Origin: Planctomycetales bacterium 4484_113 | GTDB lineage: Bacteria > 4484-113 | Assembly: GCA_002050035.1 (NCBI GenBank) | Contig: MVCR01000005.1 | Coordinates: 1 to 44,874, forward strand | Length of the DNA: 44,874 nt | Direction of reading: 5' to 3' | Part shown: one piece after another, positions 7,954 through 15,867 of the stretch | Layout of the letters: the number at the start of each line of letters is the position of its first letter | How positions within the stretch are numbered: position 1 is the first letter of the stretch | Program-made: the position numbers and the translations under genes | The notes under the pieces: model-generated | Database searches by the model: none | Seen by the model: the letters and a program-made list of their open reading frames with translations, nothing else | What the model was told of the DNA's origin: nothing

Positions 7954-9078
7954 ATGCTGCATTCTTACACCAGACTGATTGTAGATCTCAACCAAGTTCA
8001 GCGCAATCTTGGGATAATCCGGAAGCACGTTGGTAAGAGGTTGCTCTTCGTCATCAAAGCCAACGCGTATGGCATTGGAGCAGTCGGTCTGCTCCCGGTG
8101 CTCAATGAAATGCCGGATGTCTTTGCTGGCGTTGCGGTGGTGGACGAAGCACTTGAGCTGAGGCAGGCAGATTACCTGGGCGACATCCTGGTGATGGGCT
8201 ACACACCTCCAGACCAGTATCGTCTCGCGCTCCGTCACTTCCTCAGCCTTGGTATCTACCGAACGGAGAATGTTGACCTGCTGGAGGACGCCGCCGCCGA
8301 GCTGGGCACGGTCGCCAAGGTGCACATCAAGCTGGACACAGGAATGCATCGGATTGGTGCGACTGCCGAGAGCTTGCCCACCTTTATGGAGCGCGTCGCC
8401 GGGAATCCTCATCTGGCGGTGGAAGGCATCTTCTCCCATCTGGCTGGCGAGACGGAATCGGGTGAACCCATCATCCCGATGCAGGTTGAGACCTTCCGTC
8501 AGCTAAGCCGCCAGATTGAAGAGCGATTGGGGATTTTCCCACTGAAGCACCTCGCAAGCTCCACCGGTGCACTGGGCTATCCAGAAAGCAGGTTTGATAT
8601 GGTGCGAGTGGGGATTCTACCCCTGGGGTACCATCCGACGGGATTCAAGGGTCCCCGCATCGATGTGAAACCTGTCTTCAAGTTGCTCACCGAAGTGGTG
8701 GACGTGCGCCGGTTGCCAGCAGGTACTGGCGTTTCCTATGGTCATTCCTACCGCACCAAGCAGCCGATCACCCTGGTAACCATACCCGTAGGTTATGCTG
8801 ACGGCATACCCTACCAGTTCTACCCCGCTGGCAGAGTCCTCTTCCGCGGCAAGCCCCGCGAAATAGCCGGAGTTGTAAATATGGATTACATGATGGTCAA
8901 CGTGGAGGACGAACCCAATGTTCGCGTGGGAGAGGAAGTGGTCATCATCGGGCGGCAGGGAGATGCCGAGATAACACTTGACGACTTCGCGGAAGCCGCC
9001 TCCACCGTCAACTACGACGTCATCTGCGGACTGGGAAGAAGAGTGAGACGAGATTACATACCGCTGGGGCACGACTAA
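7954..9078 (+). CDS. alr: Alanine racemase
   Basis: A pyridoxal-phosphate enzyme that makes D-alanine for peptidoglycan. The PLP lysine is in VIKANAYGIG (K35), and the second catalytic base, a tyrosine, is in GVSYGHSYRTK (Y262). The barrel strands carry KLDTGMHRIG and GIFSHLAGE, and the C-terminal domain has VGYADGIP and the active-site loop VNMDYMMV, where many homologues read CMDQ. The length (374) is typical. GGGAGA lies just before the ATG. It begins 8 bases after the DUF4350 gene, so it probably belongs to the same transcript, in keeping with a run of cell-wall functions. Confidence 0.96.
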   Translation: MLHSYTRLIVDLNQVQRNLGIIRKHVGKRLLFVIKANAYGIGAVGLLPVLNEMPDVFAGVAVVDEALELRQADYLGDILVMGYTPPDQYRLALRHFLSLGIYRTENVDLLEDAAAELGTVAKVHIKLDTGMHRIGATAESLPTFMERVAGNPHLAVEGIFSHLAGETESGEPIIPMQVETFRQLSRQIEERLGIFPLKHLASSTGALGYPESRFDMVRVGILPLGYHPTGFKGPRIDVKPVFKLLTEVVDVRRLPAGTGVSYGHSYRTKQPITLVTIPVGYADGIPYQFYPAGRVLFRGKPREIAGVVNMDYMMVNVEDEPNVRVGEEVVIIGRQGDAEITLDDFAEAASTVNYDVICGLGRRVRRDYIPLGHD

Positions 9079-9088
9079 GCGCCCGCTC

Positions 9089-9117
9089 TTGCGCCGCGTC
9101 GATTAAGCCCGTAGAAT
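9089..9117 (+). promoter_or_regulatory. Promoter of the lytic transglycosylase gene
   Basis: TTGCGC, a 17-base spacer, then TAGAAT. The GTG start is 11 bases past the -10 box, so the leader would be only about 4 bases long. Confidence 0.6.
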
Positions 9118-9128
9118 GACTAATCTCA

Positions 9129-11483
9129 GTGAAGAGAATCATCCTCATAATCGCGGCTGGTCTGATCGTGATTGGCGTCGCGCTCGCCATCTGGCGCGGC
9201 GTCATCTACCCACGCTCGCTGCGGTTTGAGCAGAAGATCGAGCGCGGCTACCTCCGACTCGCCAACGAGGAAGCTCTGGCGCAAGCAGCTTCTGCACCTA
9301 CGCCGGAGAATCTGAAGAAGCTGCTCCGAGTTCTTGTCCTGCGCGGCAACGTGGGCAGAGCGCAGGTTTTGTCGCGCCTTTACGGGCTCAGTGTGCCCTC
9401 GGTGGACACAGTCGAGGCTTTTCAGCGCCAGGTGCTCGATGAAGTAAAGCAGAAAGGCACAATCAAGAATCACTTCGCAGCCGGAGAGTTGAAGGATTTC
9501 AAGGGATTCCCGGTCTACGGCGTCCTCAAGTTCTTCGTCGGGTATCAGTTCGCGCTGCTCGGCGACTGGAACGCCGCCCGGGACTACTTCGCCCAAGCAG
9601 AGCGGGATGGCGTGGCACCGGAGCTCGCACCGTATCTGAAGTACTACTTCGCGCGAGCACTCATCATCAAAGGCGATGAGCCAGATAGAAAGCGCGGCAG
9701 CAAGATGCTCTCGTCACTGCTCACACCCACCGACACATACCATCTCAACGCGCGCATTCTCGTCAATCAGCTCAAGCTCGCCATCCAAAGTGGTGAGGTC
9801 TCCCGCTATCCCCGACTCCTTGAACGTATCCGCCGTCTGCATAATCGCTGGGAGTATGCCAAAGCACTCAACGATCTCGGAGCAGCGCACATGCATGCCC
9901 ACGAGCCAGAGAAAGCGCTACCACTGTTCGCGCAGGCACTTCTGGAGAAGAGCGTCTACGGCAGCAAAAAGGCATCGGTAGGGGGAATGTGGAGAGCGTT
10001 GCTGGACGAAGGAGCTACGCCCGAATCCACCAACGCCTCGTTTATCCCTGATGCGATCTATCGACTGGCGGAACTCATTGCCGGGACCAACCGCATTGTT
10101 GAAGCAACGCCGGCACTGGAGCAGATTGCAGATGATCCAACCTACGCTGAGGAAGTGCGCGGCGCGGCACTGGCAGCTGTTGCTCGCATCGGAGTGGAGG
10201 CTCCGGTCCCGCCAGACTACCAGGCACTCATCACACAGATCGAGAGACTCTCTCCTGGGAACGAGTGGATGCAGCTTGTTCATCTCAATTACGCGCGCCG
10301 CCTGGTCGCCGAAGGCAAATCGCGCCAGGCCGAGAACCAATACGCGCAAGCGGCGAAAATGGACGGTCCCTATTCCGACGATGCCACGATCGAGCACTAC
10401 CGACTACTCAAGGCGCGGGGCGGGCTCAACTTCGTGCTCACAGAGATGAAGCTGCTTGAAGCGCTCACAACGGATACGGCCTCGGAACATTTCTTGGAGG
10501 CGGCAGAAGAGCTCATTCCCCTCTGTCTGTATCGGCAGCAACGGGAACGTGCGTCAGCCCTCGTGGAGAAGGTTGCAGAAGTGGATGGTGCTCTTGCCAC
10601 CTACTGGCGGACTTTCCTGTCCGGGGAGCAGGAAGCCGATGCAGCTAATCTGCAGCCATCTGCACAGACCCCGCAGCTCAAGCGCTTCAGCTATTACGAG
10701 TTGGCATGCCGAAGGACAGTCAGCCGGGCGGACATCGTGCCGGGAAGCCTGTCGGCAGCACTCCAACCACCAGAGACCCCCGAGGAATTCCTCGCTGGCG
10801 TGTTCGCCACCGACCTCGCTCTCAGCGTTGCCGATGGGGAAGACATCCGCGACCTACCAGCAATGGCAGCAGCCATCGCCATCCACAACCTGGAGATAGG
10901 CAGCCTGCCGAACGTGAGTAGCTGGCACGCCACGAAGCTCCTTGAGAGCGGACAGCTGCAGAACCAACCGGTGCTGCCCTATGTGCTGGAGGTGGCGTAC
11001 CCTCGCCCGTATCTCGACACCACGCGCGCGGCGGCAAGGCGTTACGGAGTGGAGCCGGCGTTAATCTACGCAGTGATGAAGAAGGAAAGCAACTTCCGCG
11101 AGGACGCCGTTTCTGGTTCGGGAGCTGTTGGCTTGATGCAGCTCATGCCACCAACAGCAGCGCTGTTTGAACCCCGTCTTCCACCTGAGTTGCAGGACGC
11201 CCCACTCAATGAAGTCGGCAAGAACATCCATCTTGGGGCAGCCTATCTAGCCAGTCTGCAGGAAGCACTGGGAAGCGATCATCTTGTCCTAGCAGCCTAC
11301 AACGCTGGTCCGGGCACTCTCAAGGCGTGGAGGGAGCAGGTCGGTTCCGTGAGCGCTGAGCTCTTCATCAATCTCATTCCGAGTGCTGAGACCGAGAATT
11401 TCGTGAAGAAGACCCTCAAATACAAGAAAATCTACGAAATTCTGCTATCCAATGGTGTAGAGTCGATAGTTCGGGTAGAATAA
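9129..11483 (+). CDS. Membrane-anchored TPR / SLT-domain lytic transglycosylase
   Basis: Cleaves the glycan strands of peptidoglycan, probably from the outer face of the membrane. An N-terminal membrane anchor (IILIIAAGLIVIGVALAIW) is followed by about 550 residues of helical TPR-like repeats, matching the superhelical U-domain of soluble lytic transglycosylases. The C-terminal SLT domain (about 635-775) has the catalytic glutamate in MKKESNF (E653), then AVGLMQLMP, and AAYNAGPGTLKAW. At 784 residues it is somewhat longer than E. coli Slt70 (about 645). The GTG start is directly before the hydrophobic segment and lies just after a promoter box. It lies downstream of alr but likely has its own promoter. 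Confidence 0.9.
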   Translation: MKRIILIIAAGLIVIGVALAIWRGVIYPRSLRFEQKIERGYLRLANEEALAQAASAPTPENLKKLLRVLVLRGNVGRAQVLSRLYGLSVPSVDTVEAFQRQVLDEVKQKGTIKNHFAAGELKDFKGFPVYGVLKFFVGYQFALLGDWNAARDYFAQAERDGVAPELAPYLKYYFARALIIKGDEPDRKRGSKMLSSLLTPTDTYHLNARILVNQLKLAIQSGEVSRYPRLLERIRRLHNRWEYAKALNDLGAAHMHAHEPEKALPLFAQALLEKSVYGSKKASVGGMWRALLDEGATPESTNASFIPDAIYRLAELIAGTNRIVEATPALEQIADDPTYAEEVRGAALAAVARIGVEAPVPPDYQALITQIERLSPGNEWMQLVHLNYARRLVAEGKSRQAENQYAQAAKMDGPYSDDATIEHYRLLKARGGLNFVLTEMKLLEALTTDTASEHFLEAAEELIPLCLYRQQRERASALVEKVAEVDGALATYWRTFLSGEQEADAANLQPSAQTPQLKRFSYYELACRRTVSRADIVPGSLSAALQPPETPEEFLAGVFATDLALSVADGEDIRDLPAMAAAIAIHNLEIGSLPNVSSWHATKLLESGQLQNQPVLPYVLEVAYPRPYLDTTRAAARRYGVEPALIYAVMKKESNFREDAVSGSGAVGLMQLMPPTAALFEPRLPPELQDAPLNEVGKNIHLGAAYLASLQEALGSDHLVLAAYNAGPGTLKAWREQVGSVSAELFINLIPSAETENFVKKTLKYKKIYEILLSNGVESIVRVE
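11476..11481 (+). promoter_or_regulatory. -10 box for the small TPR gene
   Basis: TAGAAT overlaps the end of the transglycosylase gene. A GGGAGG ribosome binding site follows, so this gene has a short true leader of about 20 bases. Confidence 0.45.
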
Positions 11484-11507
11484 TAGTATGAAAGGGAGGT
11501 ATGGGCA

Positions 11508-11903
11508 TTGGTCAACAATTTCGAGCTCTTTTCCGACGCTAAGGCAACAGCGAGGCTGAGCAAACGTAACAAAGAGGAAAGGCTTAAGACAACGAGGGAG
11601 GCGTTCGAGGCTCAGCCAGACTCGCTTGACTGTGCTATCAGTTACGCTGATGCACTCTTCGACTCGCACCACTTGGATGAGGCTCTGGAGGTGCTTATGC
11701 ACGCTGAGAAGCTGGCAAAGGACAGTCCTGAAGTGCTCTACAACCTGGCGTTTCTTCTCAACCTACAGGGAGAGACCGAGAAGGCGGGCAAGTATTTCCG
11801 TCGCGTCATCAAGCTTTCAAAGGGACAATCCCTCGCCAAGAGCGCCGAGTACGAACTCTGGCGCATGGGCGAAAAGATGGAAGCGAAGTGGATGAAGCGC
11901 TAA
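11508..11903 (+). CDS. Small TPR-repeat protein
   Basis: A 131-residue soluble protein made almost entirely of helix pairs. Two or three tetratricopeptide units are visible: DSLDCAISYADALFDSHHLD, SPEVLYNLAFLLNLQGETEK and AGKYFRRVIKLSKGQS. Such proteins mediate protein-protein contacts; no partner can be named. The start codon is TTG, chosen because a strong AAAGGGAGGT lies 7 bases upstream. The ATG nearer to that site is in another frame and closes after 13 codons. There is no signal peptide. It follows the transglycosylase by about 25 bases and has its own -10 box. Confidence 0.75.
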   Translation: MVNNFELFSDAKATARLSKRNKEERLKTTREAFEAQPDSLDCAISYADALFDSHHLDEALEVLMHAEKLAKDSPEVLYNLAFLLNLQGETEKAGKYFRRVIKLSKGQSLAKSAEYELWRMGEKMEAKWMKR

Positions 11904-11937
11904 AGGCTTCCACTGACAGACCAACAAGTCCATGTGC

Positions 11938-11943
11938 TAGACT
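11938..11943 (+). promoter_or_regulatory. Extended -10 box for the M19 dipeptidase gene, leaderless
   Basis: TGC-TAGACT ends 6 bases before the GTG at 11950. CTGACA lies 19 bases upstream as a possible -35 element. There is no Shine-Dalgarno sequence. Confidence 0.5.
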
Positions 11944-11949
11944 GGATTG

Positions 11950-12942
11950 GTGAAAATCCCACGCTACTTCATAGTAGATTCCCACCAAGATATCGCTTGG
12001 CACGTCTTCAAGTATCATCGTCCGTTCGCTGGGGTGTCGACCGGTGCCGAAGTGATGGTTACGCTGGACGCGCTCCTGCGCGGAGGAGTCGGCCTTTCGT
12101 TCGCTACCTACTTCGTGGATAGGGAAGCACCGCATGAAGCTCGCTGGCAGCGCCTGCAACGGGAAGCCGAGTTCTACCAGTCGCTCCCTCAGGAGTATGC
12201 GCAGGCGGTGCAGGTGCGCAATCTCTCCGACCTGGCCCGGCTTGAATCAGCTTTTTCCTCGGGAGAGAAAATATGGGGATTCTGCCTGCTGATGGAGGGG
12301 GCTGAACTTATCCGCTCCCCGGATGAGCTTGATCATTGGTATGAGCGAGGATTGCGCCTTCTCAGCCTTACCTGGAACGATGACAATCAGTGGGCGGCTG
12401 GAGCCAGGCAGCGCGGAGGGCTTAAGCCCGCAGGGAAACGCCTACTTGCCAGGATGGCGGAGCTCGGTTTCATTCTCGACGTTTCACACCTGAACCGCCA
12501 GAGCTTCTTTGAAGTGATGGAAGTATGGGATGGACCGGTCGTCGCCACGCATTCAAACGCAGACGCAATCTGCCCCCTCTTCCGCAATCTCACCGACAAA
12601 CAGCTCGCGCTCCTGTCTGAGCGTGAAGCCGTGGTAGGCGTGCTGCTCGGAAACGCTCTTCTTCAACCGGGATGGCAGGATGGCGATCCGCCGACTCCGC
12701 TGACGGTGGTCATGGCGCACATAGAGCACCTGATCCAACAGCTTGGCGAAGGTGGCGTTGGCATCGGATCGGACTTTGACGGCGGACTGACACCTGCGAA
12801 CACACCAGAAGGTCTCGATAGCGTTGCCGACCTTCCGCGAATTGGCGAGGCGATGTCAGAGCGCGGATTCAGCGATGAGCTTGTGTCAAAGGTCTTGGGA
12901 GGCAACTGGCTCCGCTTTCTGCGTCACCATCTGCCGCAATGA
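11950..12942 (+). CDS. Membrane dipeptidase-like metallopeptidase (family M19)
   Basis: Zinc dipeptidase of the renal-dipeptidase family, hydrolysing dipeptides, often with a D-residue. The metal-binding opening reads IVDSHQD (H12, D14). The family landmarks follow in order: LLMEGAE, LSLTWNDDNQWAAG, FILDVSHLN, VATHSNADAICPLFRNLTD and GIGSDFDGG. The length (330) is right. In many M19 enzymes the segment reads LTHN; here it is LTWN, which may shift substrate preference. There is no signal peptide, so it appears cytoplasmic. I chose the GTG rather than the TTG one codon earlier because it sits 6 bases past a -10 box. It converges on the thiolase gene, with 16 bases between the two stops. Confidence 0.9.
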   Translation: MKIPRYFIVDSHQDIAWHVFKYHRPFAGVSTGAEVMVTLDALLRGGVGLSFATYFVDREAPHEARWQRLQREAEFYQSLPQEYAQAVQVRNLSDLARLESAFSSGEKIWGFCLLMEGAELIRSPDELDHWYERGLRLLSLTWNDDNQWAAGARQRGGLKPAGKRLLARMAELGFILDVSHLNRQSFFEVMEVWDGPVVATHSNADAICPLFRNLTDKQLALLSEREAVVGVLLGNALLQPGWQDGDPPTPLTVVMAHIEHLIQQLGEGGVGIGSDFDGGLTPANTPEGLDSVADLPRIGEAMSERGFSDELVSKVLGGNWLRFLRHHLPQ

Positions 12943-12958
12943 AACTGCGTACTTCGCT

Positions 12959-14143
12959 CTAGCCTTCCACCTCGATCAGGATAGAATCGCCTTGACCACC
13001 TCCTGAGCAGATGGAGGCTATACCGAGTCCACCTCCGCGCCGGCGCAGCTCATAGGCCAGGGTCATCGTAACCCGGGTTCCACTCATCCCGATGGGATGA
13101 CCGAGTGCGATGGCACCACCGTTGACGTTGACCCGTTCAAAGTCCCAGTTCAGAATCTTCCCGCAGGCGAGAATCACCACCGCAAACGCCTCATTGAACT
13201 CAAGCAGCTTAATGTCTTCCAGCTTCTTGCCCGTCTTCTCCAGGAGCTTCTGGGTCGAGTATGCCGGCGCAACCGGGAACCGGTGCGGCTCCACGGCAAC
13301 CCACGCATAGTCTATGATGCGGGCGAGTGGCTTAATTCCCAGGGAATCAGCCACCTCACGGGTAGTGACCACCACGGCGCCGCCAGCATCATTGACGCCG
13401 GGAGCGTTGCCAGCGGTGATAGTACCATCTTTGGAGAAGGCAGGCTTGAGCTTCGCCAGCTTGTCCAGGGTGGTGCCGAAACGCGGGAACTCGTCCTGCT
13501 CAAACATCACAGGATCGCCTTTGCGCTGGGGTACCGGGAAGGGAGTGATTTCCTCAGCCAGTCGTCCTTCTTTGATCGCGGCTTCAGCAAGATTCTGACT
13601 GCGGCAGGCGTATTCGTCCTGCTCTTCCCGCGTGATACTGAACTCAGCAGCGGTACGATCGCCGTCATTGCCCATATGAATGTTGTCAAAGGCGCACCAG
13701 AGACCGTCGTGAATCATCAAGTCCACCAGTCTGTCATCGCCCATGCGCTTGCCCCAGCGAGTGGCATAAGAAGCGTAGGGAACCTGACTCATCGACTCCA
13801 TTCCACCGGCGATGATGAGGTTGGCCTGCCCTGCCCGAATCATCGTATCCGCCAGAGTGATGGCCCTCATCCCCGAAGCGCAGACCTTGTGGACTGTTAA
13901 CGATGGAATAGTAGGCGGAAGCCCGGCGCGAATCGCCGCCTGCCGGGATGGAATCTGACCGGCCCCCCCCATTACCACCATACCCATAATCACATCGTCA
14001 ACCCGCTCGGCAGCGATTCCATCGCGCTCCAACAGGGTCCTGATAGCGTGCGCCCCCAGGTCAACCGCCGGCACGTCCCTCAGCGTACCTCCATACTTAC
14101 CAATAGGCGTACGAGCGGCATCCAGGATTACTACATCGGTCAT
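12959..14143 (-). CDS. Acetyl-CoA C-acetyltransferase (thiolase)
   Basis: Condenses two acetyl-CoA to acetoacetyl-CoA or runs the reverse thiolysis. All catalytic residues are visible: the acyl-carrying cysteine in HKVCASGMRA (C88), histidine in ALGHPIGMSG (H349) and the second cysteine in ICSGGGQGDS (C379). GGMESMS and EFNEAFAV also fit. The length is 394 from the ATG preceded by AGGAGGAAGTGAC; the ORF track starts 14 codons earlier without support. No beta-oxidation or butyrate genes are adjacent, so the direction of flux cannot be told. The window also has a pyruvate:ferredoxin oxidoreductase, which supplies acetyl-CoA. Confidence 0.94.
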   Translation of the reverse strand: MTDVVILDAARTPIGKYGGTLRDVPAVDLGAHAIRTLLERDGIAAERVDDVIMGMVVMGGAGQIPSRQAAIRAGLPPTIPSLTVHKVCASGMRAITLADTMIRAGQANLIIAGGMESMSQVPYASYATRWGKRMGDDRLVDLMIHDGLWCAFDNIHMGNDGDRTAAEFSITREEQDEYACRSQNLAEAAIKEGRLAEEITPFPVPQRKGDPVMFEQDEFPRFGTTLDKLAKLKPAFSKDGTITAGNAPGVNDAGGAVVVTTREVADSLGIKPLARIIDYAWVAVEPHRFPVAPAYSTQKLLEKTGKKLEDIKLLEFNEAFAVVILACGKILNWDFERVNVNGGAIALGHPIGMSGTRVTMTLAYELRRRGGGLGIASICSGGGQGDSILIEVEG

Positions 14144-14171
14144 GTCACTTCCTCCTAACGAAGTTGCCCCC

Positions 14172-14177
14172 ATTCTA
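14172..14177 (-). promoter_or_regulatory. Extended -10 box for the thiolase gene
   Basis: TGC-TAGAAT on the minus strand, about 28 bases before the start codon, with a strong AGGAGG site between. This is a conventional leadered arrangement. Confidence 0.55.
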
Positions 14178-14191
14178 GCACACACCCAGCC

Positions 14192-15073
14192 CTAACGCCG
14201 CCTGAATATGAGACGCAGGTAACTGGCCACAGTTGCACAATGACCTGCGAGCATCCGCTGGGGTAGGCGCAACGCCAGGTACCAGCGGAACCACGGCAAC
14301 GGTCGCAGGGTTTCAAGATGCCGCTCCATTAAAAGAGCCTGGTTGCGCAGGAGAAGGCTCCGCTTCCGACGGTCTGTCATCACCTGATCCATCGTTTGTG
14401 AGTGCAAGTGCCGCACGACCACCTGAGGAGCAACGGCGACTTTGTAACCGGCCTCTTCTGCCCGCAGACCCAGGTCCACATCCTCCCAGTATGCCGGAGC
14501 GAATTCGCTGGCGAAACCACCCAGCTGACGAAACAGCTCGCGCCGGCAGACGAAGAAGGCACCGCAGAGAGGCACCGGCACGGGCGCCTCTCCTTCAAGC
14601 GCTAATTGCAGTCTCCCGATATCGGCAAGGGGAAGCTCATCCCGAGACCTGAGCCATACGAGCCCGCGCCGCTTCCAGATAGTATTCACGTTCTCCACCC
14701 TTCCTAGCCCTTCAGCAAAGATGAGTGGCATTACTGCGAATACTTCCCGTTTCCGCGTGAGTAAATCCAGGAGAGGCGCAAAGGGATCGTTATCCAACCT
14801 GATGTCTGAGTTGACAAAAGCTAGGAATTCGCCACCGGCTGCCTCTGCTCCCCGATTGCAGTTACCGCCGAACCCCAGGTTCCGCTCTCCCTCAACGATC
14901 CTTACCCATGGGTAACTGGCGCGTATGAGAGAGATGCTCTCGTCGGTCGAAGCATCATCGGCAACAATAACTTCAGACAAAGGAACATTATCAACAACGT
15001 CACGAAGCGCAGTGAGCAGATCAGGAAGCAGTTTCTCACCGTTGAAATTCGGAATGACTATGCTGAGGTGCAT
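14192..15073 (-). CDS. Family 2 glycosyltransferase
   Basis: A 293-residue GT-A fold glycosyltransferase, probably adding a sugar to a surface polysaccharide or lipid carrier. The N-terminal strand is LSIVIPNFNGEKLLPDLL. The nucleotide-binding VIVADDASTDES, GERNLGFGGNCNRGAE and the DxD-like FVNSDIRLD follow. An acceptor-side PAYWEDVDLGLRAEEAGYK contains the ED motif of the rhamnosyltransferase-like group. There is no membrane segment; the basic C-terminus (YLRLIFRRR) may associate with the membrane. The donor sugar cannot be predicted. It has its own -10 box and a strong hairpin in front of it, so it may be transcribed separately from the lipoproteins upstream. Confidence 0.88.
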   Translation of the reverse strand: MHLSIVIPNFNGEKLLPDLLTALRDVVDNVPLSEVIVADDASTDESISLIRASYPWVRIVEGERNLGFGGNCNRGAEAAGGEFLAFVNSDIRLDNDPFAPLLDLLTRKREVFAVMPLIFAEGLGRVENVNTIWKRRGLVWLRSRDELPLADIGRLQLALEGEAPVPVPLCGAFFVCRRELFRQLGGFASEFAPAYWEDVDLGLRAEEAGYKVAVAPQVVVRHLHSQTMDQVMTDRRKRSLLLRNQALLMERHLETLRPLPWFRWYLALRLPQRMLAGHCATVASYLRLIFRRR

Positions 15074-15081
15074 ATGGCAAA

Positions 15082-15109
15082 GGCCCCGCTGCCAAACGGC
15101 AGCGGGGCC
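15082..15109 (-). terminator. Perfect 12-bp hairpin between the lipoprotein gene and the glycosyltransferase
   Basis: GGCCCCGCTGCC and its exact reverse complement flank a four-base loop. On the minus strand the stem is followed by TTTGCC, a weak T-tract. It may terminate transcripts of the upstream lipoprotein gene. It also overlaps the predicted transcription start of the glycosyltransferase, so it could instead be a 5' leader element. Confidence 0.5.
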
Positions 15110-15115
15110 ATTCTA
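15110..15115 (-). promoter_or_regulatory. Extended -10 box for the glycosyltransferase gene
   Basis: TGC-TAGAAT on the minus strand directly before the hairpin. Transcription would start inside the hairpin's first arm, roughly 30 bases before the ATG. Confidence 0.4.
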
Positions 15116-15135
15116 GCAAACGCCTGGATGCCTGC

Positions 15136-15867
15136 CTACGACGGAAGCGGCGTCAGACGAATCGTATCGTGCCTTGTCGTCTGGCCCGCCACAATGTGCA
15201 AGTCGCGCGTCAAGGTTATGTAATCCTCATGCATGAACTCCACCTGGTAGTCTCCAGCTGGAATGTCATCCATATTGAATCTCCCATGGATATCGGTTGT
15301 GGCAGACAGGGAAGTCCCGATGAGATGCACCGTCACTTCAGGAATCGCCTGATTAGTCACATCGTTGTACACTGCGCCCACATAGTAGCCCACGGTTGGC
15401 GGCAGATGCGGATAGAGATTGAAGTTGACGATGACCGTCTGGTCAGCTACCAGATCCACCGAGGCCGAATCAGTCGTGTAGCCAAACTTATCCGCGGTGA
15501 GGAAGTAGGTCGCCAGGGGCAAGCTCTCGAACCGATACTCACCATTGATGTTGGTCATCTGCGTTGCAACCAAACCGTTGGCATCGAGGATAGATACGGT
15601 AGCTTCAGAGATGGGAGATGGCGGCTGCGTCCCCATGTTGCGAACCAAGCCACCCACAGTGCCAAACTGCGGAGGCACCGGTTCGCCGAACACGCGCAAC
15701 CAGCCAATCCCTCCCCCTAGAGTATCCGCTACGAAAATAGTGCCGTCCAGAGATATCGCCACCTCACTGGGGGCAATCAGATGATTCCCGGAGGCGCCAC
15801 GGAAACCATCACCAATCTGAGACTTGAACTGCAGGTCCTTGAGCGAAGCTGCCCGGCAGCGCGCCAC
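15136..15867 (-). CDS. Carboxypeptidase-regulatory-like repeats: 3' part of a frameshifted lipoprotein gene
   Basis: This frame continues the lipoprotein gene upstream after a shift of one base. Its first 60 residues complete the propeller-like region (LIAPSEVAISLDGTIFVADT). Two carboxypeptidase regulatory-like (beta-sandwich) repeats follow. The first is VGGLVRNMGTQPPSPISEATV through INGEYRFESLPLATYFLTADKFGY; the second is VGAVYNDVTNQAIPEVTVHL through IHGRFNMDDIPAGDYQVEFMHE. The ATG given by the ORF track lies inside the overlap and has no ribosome binding site, so I do not believe it is an independent gene. With the upstream frame it would give one protein of about 600 residues. Confidence 0.6.
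   Translation of the reverse strand: MARCRAASLKDLQFKSQIGDGFRGASGNHLIAPSEVAISLDGTIFVADTLGGGIGWLRVFGEPVPPQFGTVGGLVRNMGTQPPSPISEATVSILDANGLVATQMTNINGEYRFESLPLATYFLTADKFGYTTDSASVDLVADQTVIVNFNLYPHLPPTVGYYVGAVYNDVTNQAIPEVTVHLIGTSLSATTDIHGRFNMDDIPAGDYQVEFMHEDYITLTRDLHIVAGQTTRHDTIRLTPLPS

Noticed and set aside
13097-13900. Plus-strand ORF of 267 codons
   Set aside because: Shadow of the thiolase gene, which has all catalytic residues on the minus strand.
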